Shown: positions 24,610 through 34,209 of the stretch, piece after piece
Layout of the letters: every line of letters begins with the position of its first letter
Numbering within the stretch: position 1 is the first letter of the stretch
NCBI RefSeq assembly: GCF_003752025.1
Contig: NZ_RJKR01000012.1
Span: 62,001-126,000, forward strand
Direction of reading: 5' to 3'
DNA: 64,000 nt
From: Curtobacterium sp. PhB115
GTDB lineage: Bacteria > Actinomycetota > Actinomycetes > Actinomycetales > Microbacteriaceae
Program-made: the position numbers and the translations under genes
The notes under the pieces: generated by a model
What the model saw: the letters and a program-made list of their open reading frames with translations, nothing else
The model's database searches: none
Told to the model about the DNA's origin: nothing

Positions 24610-26448
24610 TCAGCGTGTGGTCGCGTCTTCGCTGTCGTCGGCCGGCTCGGACTCGCTGCCGGGTGCCGTCCCGAGCAGCCCGGTCGCGTGCGTCAGCACG
24701 CCGCGCAGGTTCTCGAGGTAGCCCGCCACGGCTTCGCGCTCGGTCCGGATCGCCGCGAGGCGGTCCTCGGCCTCGGCGATGGTGGCTGCGGTGCGCTCCT
24801 CGGCGTCCGCGACCATCCGGTGCACCCGGTCCTGCGCGTCGGCGACGATGGTGCGCGCGTGCTCCTGCGCGTCGGCCGTGCTCGTGCGCTCGAGGTCGTC
24901 GGCCTCCTGCTGCAGGCGCTCGGCACGCTCGCGTGCCTCGGTGGCGCGGCGGGTGGCCTCGGCGAGCTGCAGGTTCGCCTCGTCCAGGTACTTCTGCGTC
25001 TCGGTGACCGTCTCGTGGTGCTTCTGCAGGTAGTCCTGCTCGGCGTCGTCACGGCGGGCGGCGAGCTCCGACTCGAGCGTCGTCCGGGCCTCGTCGCGTT
25101 CGCGGGCGATCTCGGCACGGGCTTCGTCGCGCTCCTTCGCGAGGTCGGCACGCGCGGTGTCGATCTCCTGGCGGAGGGCGGTGCGCTCGGTCTCGAGGGT
25201 CCCGAGCTCCGCGGTGCGGCGGTCGGCGATCTCGGTGTCGACCTCGGCGTGTTCGCGCTCACGGCGGGCTGCGAGCTCGTTCTCGTGCTCGCGGAGTGCC
25301 CGCTCGGCGTCGGAGTCGGCTTCGGCGCGCTCTCGGGCGATCCGGGTGTCGTGCTCCTCGAGCTCACGGGCGATGCGGTCGGCGGTCTCCTGTACGAGCC
25401 GCTCGTTCTCGACCCGGGTCTGCTCCTCGTCGACGCGGAGCTGGGCGCGGGCGGCCTCGACCTCCTGCGCCAGGGCGGTGCGTGCCGTGGCGAGTTCGCG
25501 GTCCCACTCGGCGCGGGCGGCCGCGAGCTCTTCCTCGACCACACGACGGCGGTCGGCGAACTCGGTGTCCAGCTCGGCGCGACGGCGCTCGACCTCGGAC
25601 TCGAGCTCGGCGCGACCGCGTTCGAGCGCGATGGCGTGGGTCTGCTGCTGCTCGTCGCGCTCGCGGTGCCAGGCGGCACGGCCCTCGGTGACCTCGCGCT
25701 CGAGCGACTCGCGGCGCGTCGATTCCTCGCGGTCGAGGTCCTCGGTGCGGCGGGCGTGGTCGGCCTCGAACACGGAGCGGCGGTGCTCGGTGTCGCGGTC
25801 GAGCTCGGCGGCGGCGGTACGGGCGTCCGCGGACTCGCGCTGGGCGATCTCGCGCAGCTCGGCGACCTCGTGCTCGACCTGCGCACGCAGGGCGTTGGTC
25901 TCGCGGATCGCGACGGAACGGACCTCGGCGGCCTCGGTCACGGCGGCACCGCGGATGGCGGCGGCCTCGTTCCGGGCGTCCTGGGTGAGCAGGCCCGACT
26001 CGGCGCGGGCGCGTTCGACGGTGTCGGCGGCCTCGGCGCGGGCGCGGGTCAGCTCGTTCGTCGCGCGGGTCCGGGCGTCGTCGAGGGTGTCGCGCGCTTC
26101 TTCCTGGGCCTCGCGCACGATGCGCTCGGCGTCGGCACGGCTGGACGCACGGAGACGTTGTGCGTCGATGTCCGCCTGGCTGATGAGCCGCGTGGACTGC
26201 TCTTCGGCGACGCGCAGGGTCGACTCGAGCCGGGTGCCGAGTCCGCTGTAGGTGGGGGTGCCGGCCTCGTCGAGCTCGCCCTGGAGCTCGGAGACGCGGG
26301 ACTGCAGGAGACGGATCTCCTTCGCGGCGTCCGCGCGGTCGGTGTTCGACTTGATCAGCTCGCGGCGCAGGTCGTTCAGGGCCCGTTCGACCTCGTCGCG
26401 GCGGTAGCCGCGCAGTTCGGTCCCGAACTCTGCCTCGTCGTTCGCCAC
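24610..26448 (-). CDS. Long coiled-coil protein, FilP/Scy-like
   Basis: A 612-aa protein that is almost entirely heptad-rich, Glu/Arg/Ala coiled coil from about residue 40 to 590. The N-terminus (FGTELRGYRRDEVERALNDLRREL) resembles a shortened DivIVA membrane-binding motif, and the C-terminus is a short acidic tail. The architecture matches the actinobacterial FilP/Scy group, sometimes misnamed cellulose-binding protein, which forms filaments with DivIVA at the cell pole. A cytoskeletal or polar role is inference. No membrane helix. The gene is divergent from the 580-aa membrane protein; a DivIVA-domain gene lies about 2.3 kb away. Confidence 0.75.
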   Translation of the reverse strand: MANDEAEFGTELRGYRRDEVERALNDLRRELIKSNTDRADAAKEIRLLQSRVSELQGELDEAGTPTYSGLGTRLESTLRVAEEQSTRLISQADIDAQRLRASSRADAERIVREAQEEARDTLDDARTRATNELTRARAEAADTVERARAESGLLTQDARNEAAAIRGAAVTEAAEVRSVAIRETNALRAQVEHEVAELREIAQRESADARTAAAELDRDTEHRRSVFEADHARRTEDLDREESTRRESLEREVTEGRAAWHRERDEQQQTHAIALERGRAELESEVERRRAELDTEFADRRRVVEEELAAARAEWDRELATARTALAQEVEAARAQLRVDEEQTRVENERLVQETADRIARELEEHDTRIARERAEADSDAERALREHENELAARREREHAEVDTEIADRRTAELGTLETERTALRQEIDTARADLAKERDEARAEIARERDEARTTLESELAARRDDAEQDYLQKHHETVTETQKYLDEANLQLAEATRRATEARERAERLQQEADDLERTSTADAQEHARTIVADAQDRVHRMVADAEERTAATIAEAEDRLAAIRTEREAVAGYLENLRGVLTHATGLLGTAPGSESEPADDSEDATTR

Positions 26449-26593
26449 GTGTCGCTCCTGTGTGCTCGGCGGAGGGCCAGCGCAGGCCCGGCCTCGATTG
26501 TAGTGGTGGGCCGATGGGGTCGTCTGTGACCGCCGGCACCCGCGCCTGTGACCGGCGTCAGCACGGATGGATGCACTGTCCAGCGTTGCTCGC

Positions 26594-26599
26594 TATCCT
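26594..26599 (+). promoter_or_regulatory. Candidate -10 box of the 580-aa membrane protein operon
   Basis: TATCCT lies 55 nt before GTG 26655, in the 206-nt divergent gap. The AGGGAG ribosome binding site follows at 26642-26647. Confidence 0.5.
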
Positions 26600-26654
26600 G
26601 AGTCGCTGATTCGCGCGCCGACACCCCCACCCCGGCGCGGTAGGGAGAGTGTTC

Positions 26655-28397
26655 GTGCGATTCGTCCTGGCGATCGTCAGTTTCGTCATCGGCCTGCTGC
26701 TCGTCGCGCTCGCGGTCGGACAGCGGACCGTGTTCGCTCCACCGTCCTCGCTCGTCGCCGAGAGCTCGACCACGAGCTCCGCTCCGGTGACGGTCATCCC
26801 GGGGACGACGCTCAACGCGAACCCCGGCTACCAGCGCATCAACGTCTCCGGCTCCGGCAAGGTCTTCGCGGCGTACGGCAAGACCGCCGACGTCGACGCG
26901 TGGGTCGGTGACGCCGAGCACACCACCCTCCGGTTCGACGCCGAGAAGGCCGCGCTCGTGGGCAAGACCACGGGCTCGGAGACCAGCGTCCCCTCGCCGG
27001 CGGGCAGCGACCTCTGGTACCAGGAGTACGACGGTGCCGGGCAGTTCACGGTGCGTCTGCCGCAGGACGTCTCGGTCCTCATCGTGAGCGACGGCAAGGC
27101 CGCTGCCCCGAGCAACGTCTCCGTGACGTGGCCGAAGGACACCGCGACCCCGTCGGTCGGCCCGCTCCTCGTCGCGGGCGGCGTGTTCGTCCTCGGTGGG
27201 CTGGTCCTCCTCGTGCTCGCGTTCCTGCACCAGCGCCGTGGCCGTGGGCCGCGTCGTCGGAGCGGTGGGACGCGTCCGCCGCGTGTGCGTGCGTCGCGTC
27301 GCGCCGCCGCCGCCGGTGCGCAGGTGCCGAGCCGTGGTCGTCGCGGGTCCCGCGCCTTCATCGCCGTCCCGGTGGTGCTCGTCGGCACGCTCGCCCTGGC
27401 CGGGTGCTCGTCCGACTACTGGCCGCAGGGCGGCGACGACTCGCTCGCCACCCCGACGCCCACCGCCAGTGCGACGGGAGCGGCCGACACCACCGAGCCG
27501 ACCGCCGCCACGAAGCAGCAGATCACCCGCGTCGTCGAGCGCATCGCCACCGTCGCGAAGCAGGCCGACGGGGCGCGCGACCGCGACCTGGCGAAGACCC
27601 GGTTCTCCGGAGCGGCGCTCGACCTCCGCCTGGCGAACTACTCGATCCGCGGCAAGGACTCCGACGTGAAGGCGCCGCCGGCCATCTCGGCCGGACAGGT
27701 GTGCGTCGCGCTCCCGCAGCAGACCGACACGTGGCCGCGCACCGTGTTCGCGATCGTCGCCGAGGACTGCGACGCCAAGTCCGCGCCGCAGGCCCTGACG
27801 CTCGTGCAGGACTCGGCCCGTGACCCCTACAAGGTCGCGTACGACGTCTCCCTCGAGGCCGACGCGAAGATCCCGAGCCTCGCCCCGACGTCGATCGGCG
27901 CGGCGCTGCTCGCCCCGCAGTCGAAGCTCCTCGCGATCCAGCCCGACCAGGTCGCGACCGCCTACGGCGACATCCTGTCGAAGGACAGCAAGAGCGAGTA
28001 CGCCGACCTGTTCGAGAGCGACGGCGACGGCCTGCGCACCACGATCGGCAAGTCGTACAAGGACAAGAAGGCCGCGTCCCTGCCGGACACGGCGAAGATC
28101 GAGTACTCGTCCGAGGCACCGGCCGAGAGCGCGGTGGCGATCGCGACCGACGACGCCGGTGCGCTCGTGTCGGCGGACCTGAACGAGATCGAGAAGGTGA
28201 CCCCGACGGCCTCCGGCGCCGAGGTGAACACCGAGGGTGCCGTGAAGGCGCTGTCCGGTGTCGACACCAGCAAGAAGGGCATCAGCGCCACGTACGGCGT
28301 CCAGCTGCTCTTCTACGTGCCGCCGGTCGCGTCGGATGAGAAGGTGGTCCTGCTCGGGTTCACGCAGGGCCTGACCGCAGCGAGTGAGGTGCAATGA
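26655..28397 (+). CDS. Multi-span membrane protein with an internal lipobox
   Basis: A 580-aa protein I cannot name. Start GTG 26655 is chosen over GTG 26649 because AGGGAG is 7 nt from the former and touches the latter. Helix 1 (about residues 2-22) precedes an extracytoplasmic beta-rich domain (40-165), helix 2 (169-191), a very basic Arg-rich cytoplasmic loop (195-233), and then AFIAVPVVLVGTLALAGCSS. The last is a complete lipoprotein signal with lipobox LAGC (Cys about 251). The remaining 330 residues form an exported domain. It looks like a membrane protein fused to a lipoprotein; an internal GTG at 27324 could start the lipoprotein alone. It overlaps the thioredoxin gene by ATGA. Confidence 0.75.
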   Translation: MRFVLAIVSFVIGLLLVALAVGQRTVFAPPSSLVAESSTTSSAPVTVIPGTTLNANPGYQRINVSGSGKVFAAYGKTADVDAWVGDAEHTTLRFDAEKAALVGKTTGSETSVPSPAGSDLWYQEYDGAGQFTVRLPQDVSVLIVSDGKAAAPSNVSVTWPKDTATPSVGPLLVAGGVFVLGGLVLLVLAFLHQRRGRGPRRRSGGTRPPRVRASRRAAAAGAQVPSRGRRGSRAFIAVPVVLVGTLALAGCSSDYWPQGGDDSLATPTPTASATGAADTTEPTAATKQQITRVVERIATVAKQADGARDRDLAKTRFSGAALDLRLANYSIRGKDSDVKAPPAISAGQVCVALPQQTDTWPRTVFAIVAEDCDAKSAPQALTLVQDSARDPYKVAYDVSLEADAKIPSLAPTSIGAALLAPQSKLLAIQPDQVATAYGDILSKDSKSEYADLFESDGDGLRTTIGKSYKDKKAASLPDTAKIEYSSEAPAESAVAIATDDAGALVSADLNEIEKVTPTASGAEVNTEGAVKALSGVDTSKKGISATYGVQLLFYVPPVASDEKVVLLGFTQGLTAASEVQ

Positions 28398-29401
28398 GCA
28401 ACATCCCCCCGACCCCGTCCGGGCTCCGCGGAGCCGTGGACCTGTCGTCCCTCGTCGACCGTGCACAGCGGCCGCCCCAGCCGCCCGCCGGTGCTCCGGC
28501 GCAGCAGGGCGGACCGACCGGTGCCGCCGTGCCCGGTGGTGAGACCGGCGCGGACCTGACCGTCCCGTCGCTCGTCATCGACGTCACCGACGCCACCTTC
28601 CAGGACGTCCTCCAGCTGTCGACCGTCGTCCCGGTGATCGTCGACATCTGGGCCGAGTGGTGCGGGCCGTGCAAGCAGCTCTCACCGATCCTCGAGCAGC
28701 TCACGGCGGAGTACGACGGCCGCGTGGTGCTCGCCAAGGTGGACGCGGACACCAACCCGCAGCTCGTGCAGGCGTTCCAGGCACAGTCGATCCCGACGGT
28801 CGCCGCTCTCATCGGCGGACGGCCGCTCGGGCTGTTCGTCGGCGCGCTGCCCGAGGCGCAGGTGCGCGACGTCTACGAGCAGGTGCTCCAGGCCGCCGAG
28901 CAGAACGGCGTCTCCGGCCGCGTGACCGTCGACGGGGCTGCTGCCCCCGAGGACACCGCGGAGCAGGGCGAGCCGGAGCCCGAGCCGCTCCCGCCGCACC
29001 ACCAGGCCGCCTACGACGCGATCGAGCAGGGCGACTACGCCACGGCGATCACCGAGTACAAGACCGCGATCCTGCAGGACCCGCACGACCAGATGGCCGT
29101 CGCGGGCCTGGCGCAGGTGTCGCTCCTCGACCGCCTGGACGGGCACACGGCTGACGACATCCGTGCCGCAGCCGCCGCCGGTCCGTCGGACGTGTCGGCG
29201 CAGCTCGCCGTCGCCGACCTCGACATCTCCGGTGGGCACGTCGACGACGCCTTCGGGCGCCTGCTCGACCTCGTGCCGACGGTGTTCGGCGAGGACCGCG
29301 AGGCGCTCCGCGTGCGACTCGTCGAGTACTTCGAGCTCATCGGCAGCGACGACCCGCGCGTGGTCGCTGCTCGCCGTCGTCTGGCGAGCGCCCTGTACTG
29401 A
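28394..29401 (+). CDS. Thioredoxin-TPR co-chaperone, YbbN/CnoX-like
   Basis: A 335-aa protein. A disordered N-terminus of about 50 residues precedes a thioredoxin domain with the intact WCGPC active site (DIWAEWCGPCKQLSPIL, about residues 80-96) and cis-Pro IPT. The C-terminal half is helical and TPR-like (AYDAIEQGDYATAITEYKTAI). This layout matches YbbN/CnoX, which binds oxidised clients and passes them to DnaK or GroEL. Unlike E. coli YbbN (SxxC), the CxxC is intact, so redox activity is possible. Coupled by a 4-nt overlap to the membrane protein upstream. Confidence 0.87.
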   Translation: MSNIPPTPSGLRGAVDLSSLVDRAQRPPQPPAGAPAQQGGPTGAAVPGGETGADLTVPSLVIDVTDATFQDVLQLSTVVPVIVDIWAEWCGPCKQLSPILEQLTAEYDGRVVLAKVDADTNPQLVQAFQAQSIPTVAALIGGRPLGLFVGALPEAQVRDVYEQVLQAAEQNGVSGRVTVDGAAAPEDTAEQGEPEPEPLPPHHQAAYDAIEQGDYATAITEYKTAILQDPHDQMAVAGLAQVSLLDRLDGHTADDIRAAAAAGPSDVSAQLAVADLDISGGHVDDAFGRLLDLVPTVFGEDREALRVRLVEYFELIGSDDPRVVAARRRLASALY

Positions 29402-29413
29402 CGCACGTGACAG

Positions 29414-29459
29414 ACGGACGGGAGGCCCGGTGCCAGCTGGCACCGGGCCTCCCGTCCGT
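29414..29459. terminator. Perfect 46-bp palindrome (GGAGGC family) between convergent genes
   Basis: Reads identically on both strands from ACGGACGGGAGGCCCGG to its complement, with no loop. It lies between the YbbN-like gene and glgB and can act for both. A 38-bp relative at 55970 differs by paired changes. Confidence 0.85.
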
Positions 29460-29477
29460 TCGTCGGTCGCGGCTGCG

Positions 29478-32039
29478 CTAGCGCGCGAGCTTCAGCCACA
29501 CGGCGCCGAGCGGCGGCACCACGAGGTGCGCCGACGCGGGCCGTCCGGCCCACGGGGTGTCCTCGGCGGTGACGACGCCGAGGTTCCCGACGCCCGATCC
29601 GCCGTACTCCGTCGCGTCGGTGTTGAGGACCTCGTGCCAGGCACCGGCGGTGGGCAGGCCGAAGCGTCGCTCTACCGGTACACCCGAGAAGTTCACGAAC
29701 ACGGCCACACGGTCGTCGCCGTCCTTGCGGAGGAACCCGAGCGTCGAGTGCGGTGCGTCGCCGCCCTCGAGCCACTCGAAGCCCTCGGCCGTGGAGTCGT
29801 GCGTCCACAGCGCCGGCGACTCCTTGTAGACGCGGTTCAGCGCCGCGACGAGGTCCTGCACACCGCGGTGTCCGGGCTGGTCGAGGAGCCACCAGTCCAG
29901 CCCCTTCGCCTCGGACCACTCCGAGGGCTGGGCGAACTCCTGGCCCATGAAGAGCAGCTGCTTGCCGGGGTGCGCCCACATGAAGGCCAGGTAGGCGCGC
30001 ACGTTCGCGAGCTTCTGCCACTCGTCGCCGGGCATCTTGCCGAAGAGCGAACCCTTGCCGTGCACGACCTCGTCGTGGCTGATCGGCAGGGTGAACTGCT
30101 CGCTGAAGGCGTACACGAACGAGAACGTGATCTCGTCGTGGTGGTAGCTGCGGTACGCCGGGTCGCGCTGCACGTACTCGAGCGAGTCGTGCATCCAGCC
30201 CATGTTCCACTTCTGGCCGAACCCGAGCCCGCCGGCGTTCGTCGGCTGGGTCACCCCGGGCCAGGACGTGCTCTCCTCCGCGATCATCACGATGCCGGGG
30301 TAGCGCTTGTACGCGGTCGCGTTCGTCTCCTGCAGGAACGAGATCGCCTCGAGGTTCTCGCGCCCGCCGTGGATGTTCGGCAGCCACTCGGTGCGGGAGT
30401 AGTCGAGGTACAGGATCGAGGCCACGGCGTCGACCCGGAGGCCGTCGATGTGGAACTCCTCGAGCCAGTACAGCGCGTTCGCGACCAGGAAGTTCCGGAC
30501 CTGCGGCTGGCCGAAGTCGAACACGTAGGTGCCCCAGTCGAGCTGTTCGCCGCGGCGGGGGTCCGGGTGCTCGTAGAGGGCGTGACCGTCGAACCGGCCG
30601 AGCGCCCACTCGTCCTTCGGGAAGTGTCCTGGCACCCAGTCCATGATCACGCCGATGCCGGCCGAGTGCAGGCGGTCGATGAGGTAGCGCAGGTCGTCGG
30701 GGGAGCCGTACCGGGAGGTCGGTGCGTAGTACCCGGTGACCTGGTAGCCCCAGGACCCGCCGAACGGGTGCTCGGCGAGCGGGAGGAACTCGACGTGGGT
30801 GAAGCCGGTGTACTGCACGTGCCCGATGAGCTGGTCCGCGACCTCGCGGTAGGACAGCCCCGGACGCCACGAACCGAGGTGGACCTCGTAGACGCTCATC
30901 GGCCGGTCGTGCGTGGTGGTCTTCGCCCGGTGCTCCATCCACGCCGCGTCGCCCTCGGACCACTCGTACGAGGACTCGGTGATGACGGAGGCGGTGGACG
31001 GCGGGACCTCGGCACGGCGGGCCATCGGGTCGGCGCGTTCCACCCACCCGGAGTCGGTGAGGATCTGGAACTTGTAGCGCTGCCCGACGACGGCGCCCGG
31101 CCAGAAGAGCTCCCACACGCCGAGGTCGCTCAGGCGGCGCATGGCGGTGGTGCGGCCTTCCCAGCCCTCGAAGTCACCGATCACCCGGACCGCGGTGGCA
31201 CGGGGCGCCCAGACCGCGAACGAGACGCCGTCCACGCCGTCGACCGTGCGGACGTGCGCGCCGAGGTGGTGCCACAGCTGCTCGTCGCGCCCCTCGCCGA
31301 ACAGGTGCAGGTCGAGTTCGCCGAGCGTCGGCGGGAACCGGTACGCGTCGTCGGTCGTCCACGTGGTGTCGTCGGTGTCGGTCGTGGGGTCGTAGTCGTA
31401 GTCGGCTTCGACCCGGTACCGCCCGAGTTCCTCGGCGGTGGCGCCGGCCCACATGCCGTCGCCCTCGTGCGTCAGCTCGATGTCGTCGCCGTCGAGGCGG
31501 ACGAGCCGGACGGCGTCGGCCAGGTGTCGGACCACGCGGACGCTCGTGCCACCGTCGACGCGGTGCGGGCCGAGCACGTCGTGCGGCTGGGACCAACGCC
31601 CCTCGGCGACCTGCTGGCGGAGCCACCCCTCGACCGGAGCCGGGCGCGGCGCCGCACCGTCGACGGAGTCAGGAGCCGAAGCCGGATCCGACGTTCCAGC
31701 TGCAGGAGCAGCGGGACCAGCAGGACCAGCAGGAGCAGCAGGAGCAGCAGCACCACCCGCAGCAGCGGCGGGCGCGGCGACCGGGGACTCGCGCGGGTGC
31801 GTGGCATCGGCGGCGTGGCCGGCCAGCGTCGCGGACTCCGGCACGTCGCGGTCCGGTGCCTCGCGGTGGGCCGGCGGTGCACCGGGCAGGTCCTCGTCGG
31901 GGCCGGAGACCTTCGGCTCGTACCGCGGTTCGGCCGGAGCACGCGCGGGGACGGGCGGCGGCGGGGGCGGCACCGGCGGCACGGCGGGACCCCGGCCCGA
32001 AGGCGGGGTCGACTGGGGTGCGGTCGGGTCGTTCGTCAT
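29478..32039 (-). CDS. glgB: 1,4-alpha-glucan branching enzyme GlgB
   Basis: An 853-aa branching enzyme that adds alpha-1,6 branches to linear maltooligosaccharides. Residues 1-135 are a Pro/Ala-rich disordered extension not found in most GlgB. The N-terminal GlgB modules and CBM48 follow, then the GH13 barrel with [23 protein letters not shown] (nucleophile Asp537), [11 protein letters not shown] (acid/base Glu588) and [12 protein letters not shown]. Its start overlaps the glgE stop by 4 nt, so the two are co-translated, as in the GlgE alpha-glucan pathway where GlgB branches the polymer GlgE elongates. Confidence 0.96.
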   Translation of the reverse strand: MTNDPTAPQSTPPSGRGPAVPPVPPPPPPVPARAPAEPRYEPKVSGPDEDLPGAPPAHREAPDRDVPESATLAGHAADATHPRESPVAAPAAAAGGAAAPAAPAGPAGPAAPAAGTSDPASAPDSVDGAAPRPAPVEGWLRQQVAEGRWSQPHDVLGPHRVDGGTSVRVVRHLADAVRLVRLDGDDIELTHEGDGMWAGATAEELGRYRVEADYDYDPTTDTDDTTWTTDDAYRFPPTLGELDLHLFGEGRDEQLWHHLGAHVRTVDGVDGVSFAVWAPRATAVRVIGDFEGWEGRTTAMRRLSDLGVWELFWPGAVVGQRYKFQILTDSGWVERADPMARRAEVPPSTASVITESSYEWSEGDAAWMEHRAKTTTHDRPMSVYEVHLGSWRPGLSYREVADQLIGHVQYTGFTHVEFLPLAEHPFGGSWGYQVTGYYAPTSRYGSPDDLRYLIDRLHSAGIGVIMDWVPGHFPKDEWALGRFDGHALYEHPDPRRGEQLDWGTYVFDFGQPQVRNFLVANALYWLEEFHIDGLRVDAVASILYLDYSRTEWLPNIHGGRENLEAISFLQETNATAYKRYPGIVMIAEESTSWPGVTQPTNAGGLGFGQKWNMGWMHDSLEYVQRDPAYRSYHHDEITFSFVYAFSEQFTLPISHDEVVHGKGSLFGKMPGDEWQKLANVRAYLAFMWAHPGKQLLFMGQEFAQPSEWSEAKGLDWWLLDQPGHRGVQDLVAALNRVYKESPALWTHDSTAEGFEWLEGGDAPHSTLGFLRKDGDDRVAVFVNFSGVPVERRFGLPTAGAWHEVLNTDATEYGGSGVGNLGVVTAEDTPWAGRPASAHLVVPPLGAVWLKLAR

Positions 32040-34036
32040 CGGTGGGGTCCTTCCACGACGAGCAGGTGCACGGGTTCCTGGAATGCGTCCAGGCGGACGT
32101 AGTTCGACGATCCCCAGACCCAGCGCTGCCCGGTGACGACGTCGCGGACGTCGAAGAGCCCGTCGGTCGGCAGCCCGAGCGCACTCAGGTCGAGGTGGAC
32201 CGTGGCCTCGCGAGCCGAGTGCGGGTCGACGTTCGCGACGACGATCACGGTGTCGTCGTGACCGGAGCGGATGAACCGTCCGGGCAGGTGCTTCGAGTAC
32301 ACGACGATCGCGGGGTCGTCGGCGGCGTGCACGTGCAGGTTCCGCAGCTGCCGGAGCGCGGGGTGCGCTGCCCGCAGACGGTTGAGCATCGTGACGTACG
32401 GGGCGAGCGAAGCGCCCTCTGCCTCGGCCAGGGCGAAGTCACGCGGCTTGTACTCGTACTTCTCGTTGTCGATGTTCTCTTCCGAGCCCGGTCGGGCGAC
32501 GTCCTCGAACAGCTCGTACCCGGAGTACATGCCCCACGTCGGGGCGCCGGTCGCGGCGAGCGCTGCTCGGACCTTGTAGCCCGCACGGCCGCCGAACTGC
32601 AGGTACTCCGTGAGGATGTCCGGCGTGTTGACGAAGAGGTTCGGACGCAGGTAGTCGCTCGTCTCGTGGGAGAGCTCCTGGAAGTAGTCCTCGATCTCCT
32701 CTTTCGTGTTCCGCCAGGTGAAGTACGAGTACGACTGCTGGAAGCCTGCCTCGGCGAGCGCGCGCATCATCGCCGGGCGGGTGAACGCCTCGGCCAGGAA
32801 CACGGTGTCCGGGTGTTCGTCGCGGATCTCACGGATGACGCGCTCCCAGAACCACAGCGGCTTGGTGTGCGGGTTGTCGACGCGGAAGATCCGGATGCCG
32901 AAGGCGATCCAGTGCCGGAGCACCCGTTCGACCTCGGTCACGAGGCCCTCGGGGTCGGAGTCGAACTGGATCGGGTAGATGTCCTGGTAGCGCTTCGGTG
33001 GGTTCTCGGCCGTGGCGATGGAGCCGTCGGCGCGCTGCGTGAACCAGTCCGGGTGCTCGGTGACCCACGGGTGGTCGGGGGAGCACTGGAGCGCGAAGTC
33101 GAGCGCCACTTCCATCCCGGTGTTCTTCGCGGTCTCGACGAAGTCGCGGAAGTCGTCCTCGGTGCCGAGGTCCGGGTGGATCGCGTCGTGCCCGCCCTCG
33201 GCGGAGCCGATCGCCCACGGGCTGCCGGGGTCGTTCGGACCGGGGGTCAGGGTGTTGTTCGGCCCCTTGCGTGCGGTCGTGCCGATCGGGTGGATCGGCG
33301 GGAGGTAGACGACGTCGAAGCCCATCCGTGCGACGGCGGGCAGACGGCGGGCCGCCGTGCGGAAGTCGCCGCTCTTCCAGGAGCCGTCCGGGTTCTTCTT
33401 CGCGCCTTCGCTGCGGGGGAAGAACTCGTACCAGGCGCCGACGCCCGCGCGGGTGCGCTCGACGTCGAGCAGCTGCGTCGGGGAGTGCGTGCGGAGCGAG
33501 GTGAGGGGGGCTTCCTCGACCTCGGCGACGATGCGCGGGTCGTCGACGGCTGCCAGGCGCTCGGCCGGGTCGAGGTCGGTGTCCCGGACCCGGGCTGCCG
33601 CGCGGGTGGCGGCGGGGGAGTCGGTCTCCGCTGCCAGCCGGTCGAGCAGCAGGGCGCCGTCGAGCAGGGTGGCCTCGGTGTCCACACCGGCGGCGATCTT
33701 CAGGCGAGCGGCGTGCAGCCAGGTGGCCCAGTCGTCGGAGTAGGACTCGACGTGCCAGGTCCAGACGCCGACGTGGTCGACCTGGACGGTCGCTGCGTAG
33801 CGGTCGGTCCCCGGGGCGCCGACGGTCAGGGGGACGGTTCGTGTCCCGCCGTCCGGGCGTTCGAGCACGAGGTCCGCGCCGATGATGCCGTGTCCTTCTC
33901 GGAAGACGGTCGCGCCGAACGTGATCACCTCGCCGTCGAAGGCCTTGGCGGGGAACCCGTTGGGTGTCCTCGGGGAGAGCTCGGTGATCGGGATGCGCCC
34001 GATCTTCGGGCGGCGGGGTCGGTCTGCGGTGGCCAC
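32036..34036 (-). CDS. glgE: Maltose-1-phosphate maltosyltransferase GlgE
   Basis: A 666-aa GH13_3 enzyme that transfers maltosyl units from alpha-maltose-1-phosphate onto alpha-1,4-glucans. Motifs are [42 protein letters not shown] (nucleophile Asp387) and FLAEAFTRP (acid Glu416). The 29-residue spacing of the two equals that of Streptomyces GlgE. The GTG start is 7 nt after a TAGCGT -10 box on the minus strand, with no ribosome binding site. The donor-forming genes treS and pep2 (or glgM) are not in this window. Confidence 0.96.
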   Translation of the reverse strand: MATADRPRRPKIGRIPITELSPRTPNGFPAKAFDGEVITFGATVFREGHGIIGADLVLERPDGGTRTVPLTVGAPGTDRYAATVQVDHVGVWTWHVESYSDDWATWLHAARLKIAAGVDTEATLLDGALLLDRLAAETDSPAATRAAARVRDTDLDPAERLAAVDDPRIVAEVEEAPLTSLRTHSPTQLLDVERTRAGVGAWYEFFPRSEGAKKNPDGSWKSGDFRTAARRLPAVARMGFDVVYLPPIHPIGTTARKGPNNTLTPGPNDPGSPWAIGSAEGGHDAIHPDLGTEDDFRDFVETAKNTGMEVALDFALQCSPDHPWVTEHPDWFTQRADGSIATAENPPKRYQDIYPIQFDSDPEGLVTEVERVLRHWIAFGIRIFRVDNPHTKPLWFWERVIREIRDEHPDTVFLAEAFTRPAMMRALAEAGFQQSYSYFTWRNTKEEIEDYFQELSHETSDYLRPNLFVNTPDILTEYLQFGGRAGYKVRAALAATGAPTWGMYSGYELFEDVARPGSEENIDNEKYEYKPRDFALAEAEGASLAPYVTMLNRLRAAHPALRQLRNLHVHAADDPAIVVYSKHLPGRFIRSGHDDTVIVVANVDPHSAREATVHLDLSALGLPTDGLFDVRDVVTGQRWVWGSSNYVRLDAFQEPVHLLVVEGPHR

Positions 34037-34043
34037 GGAGCCG

Positions 34044-34049
34044 ACGCTA
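34044..34049 (-). promoter_or_regulatory. Leaderless-type -10 box before glgE
   Basis: TAGCGT on the minus strand ends 7 nt before the GTG start at 34036. No Shine-Dalgarno sequence lies between them. Confidence 0.5.
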
Positions 34050-34127
34050 CCCGGCGAGGGCCTCCACGTTCCCCGGAATCCTCACCTCGTGCCAGAGCCG
34101 GGCGCGCCGTGGACCTGTGGAGGAACC

Positions 34128-34169
34128 GGCCTGGAGGCGCGTGGCGGGGCCGCCACGGGCCTCCAGGCC
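34128..34169. terminator. GGAGGC-type hairpin between glgX and glgE
   Basis: GGCCTGGAGGC and GCCTCCAGGCC flank a GTGGCGG/CCGCCAC inner stem. It lies 41 nt after the glgX stop and so separates glgX from glgE-glgB transcription. Confidence 0.65.
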
Positions 34170-34209
34170 GGTCTGTCGTCGCGTCTCGGGACGCGCGCCG
34201 ACACCGCTG

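Noticed and set aside
24610..26448. Large plus-strand open frames antisense to the coiled-coil gene
   Set aside because: GC-rich third-position shadows; the minus-strand protein has clear heptads and a good start.
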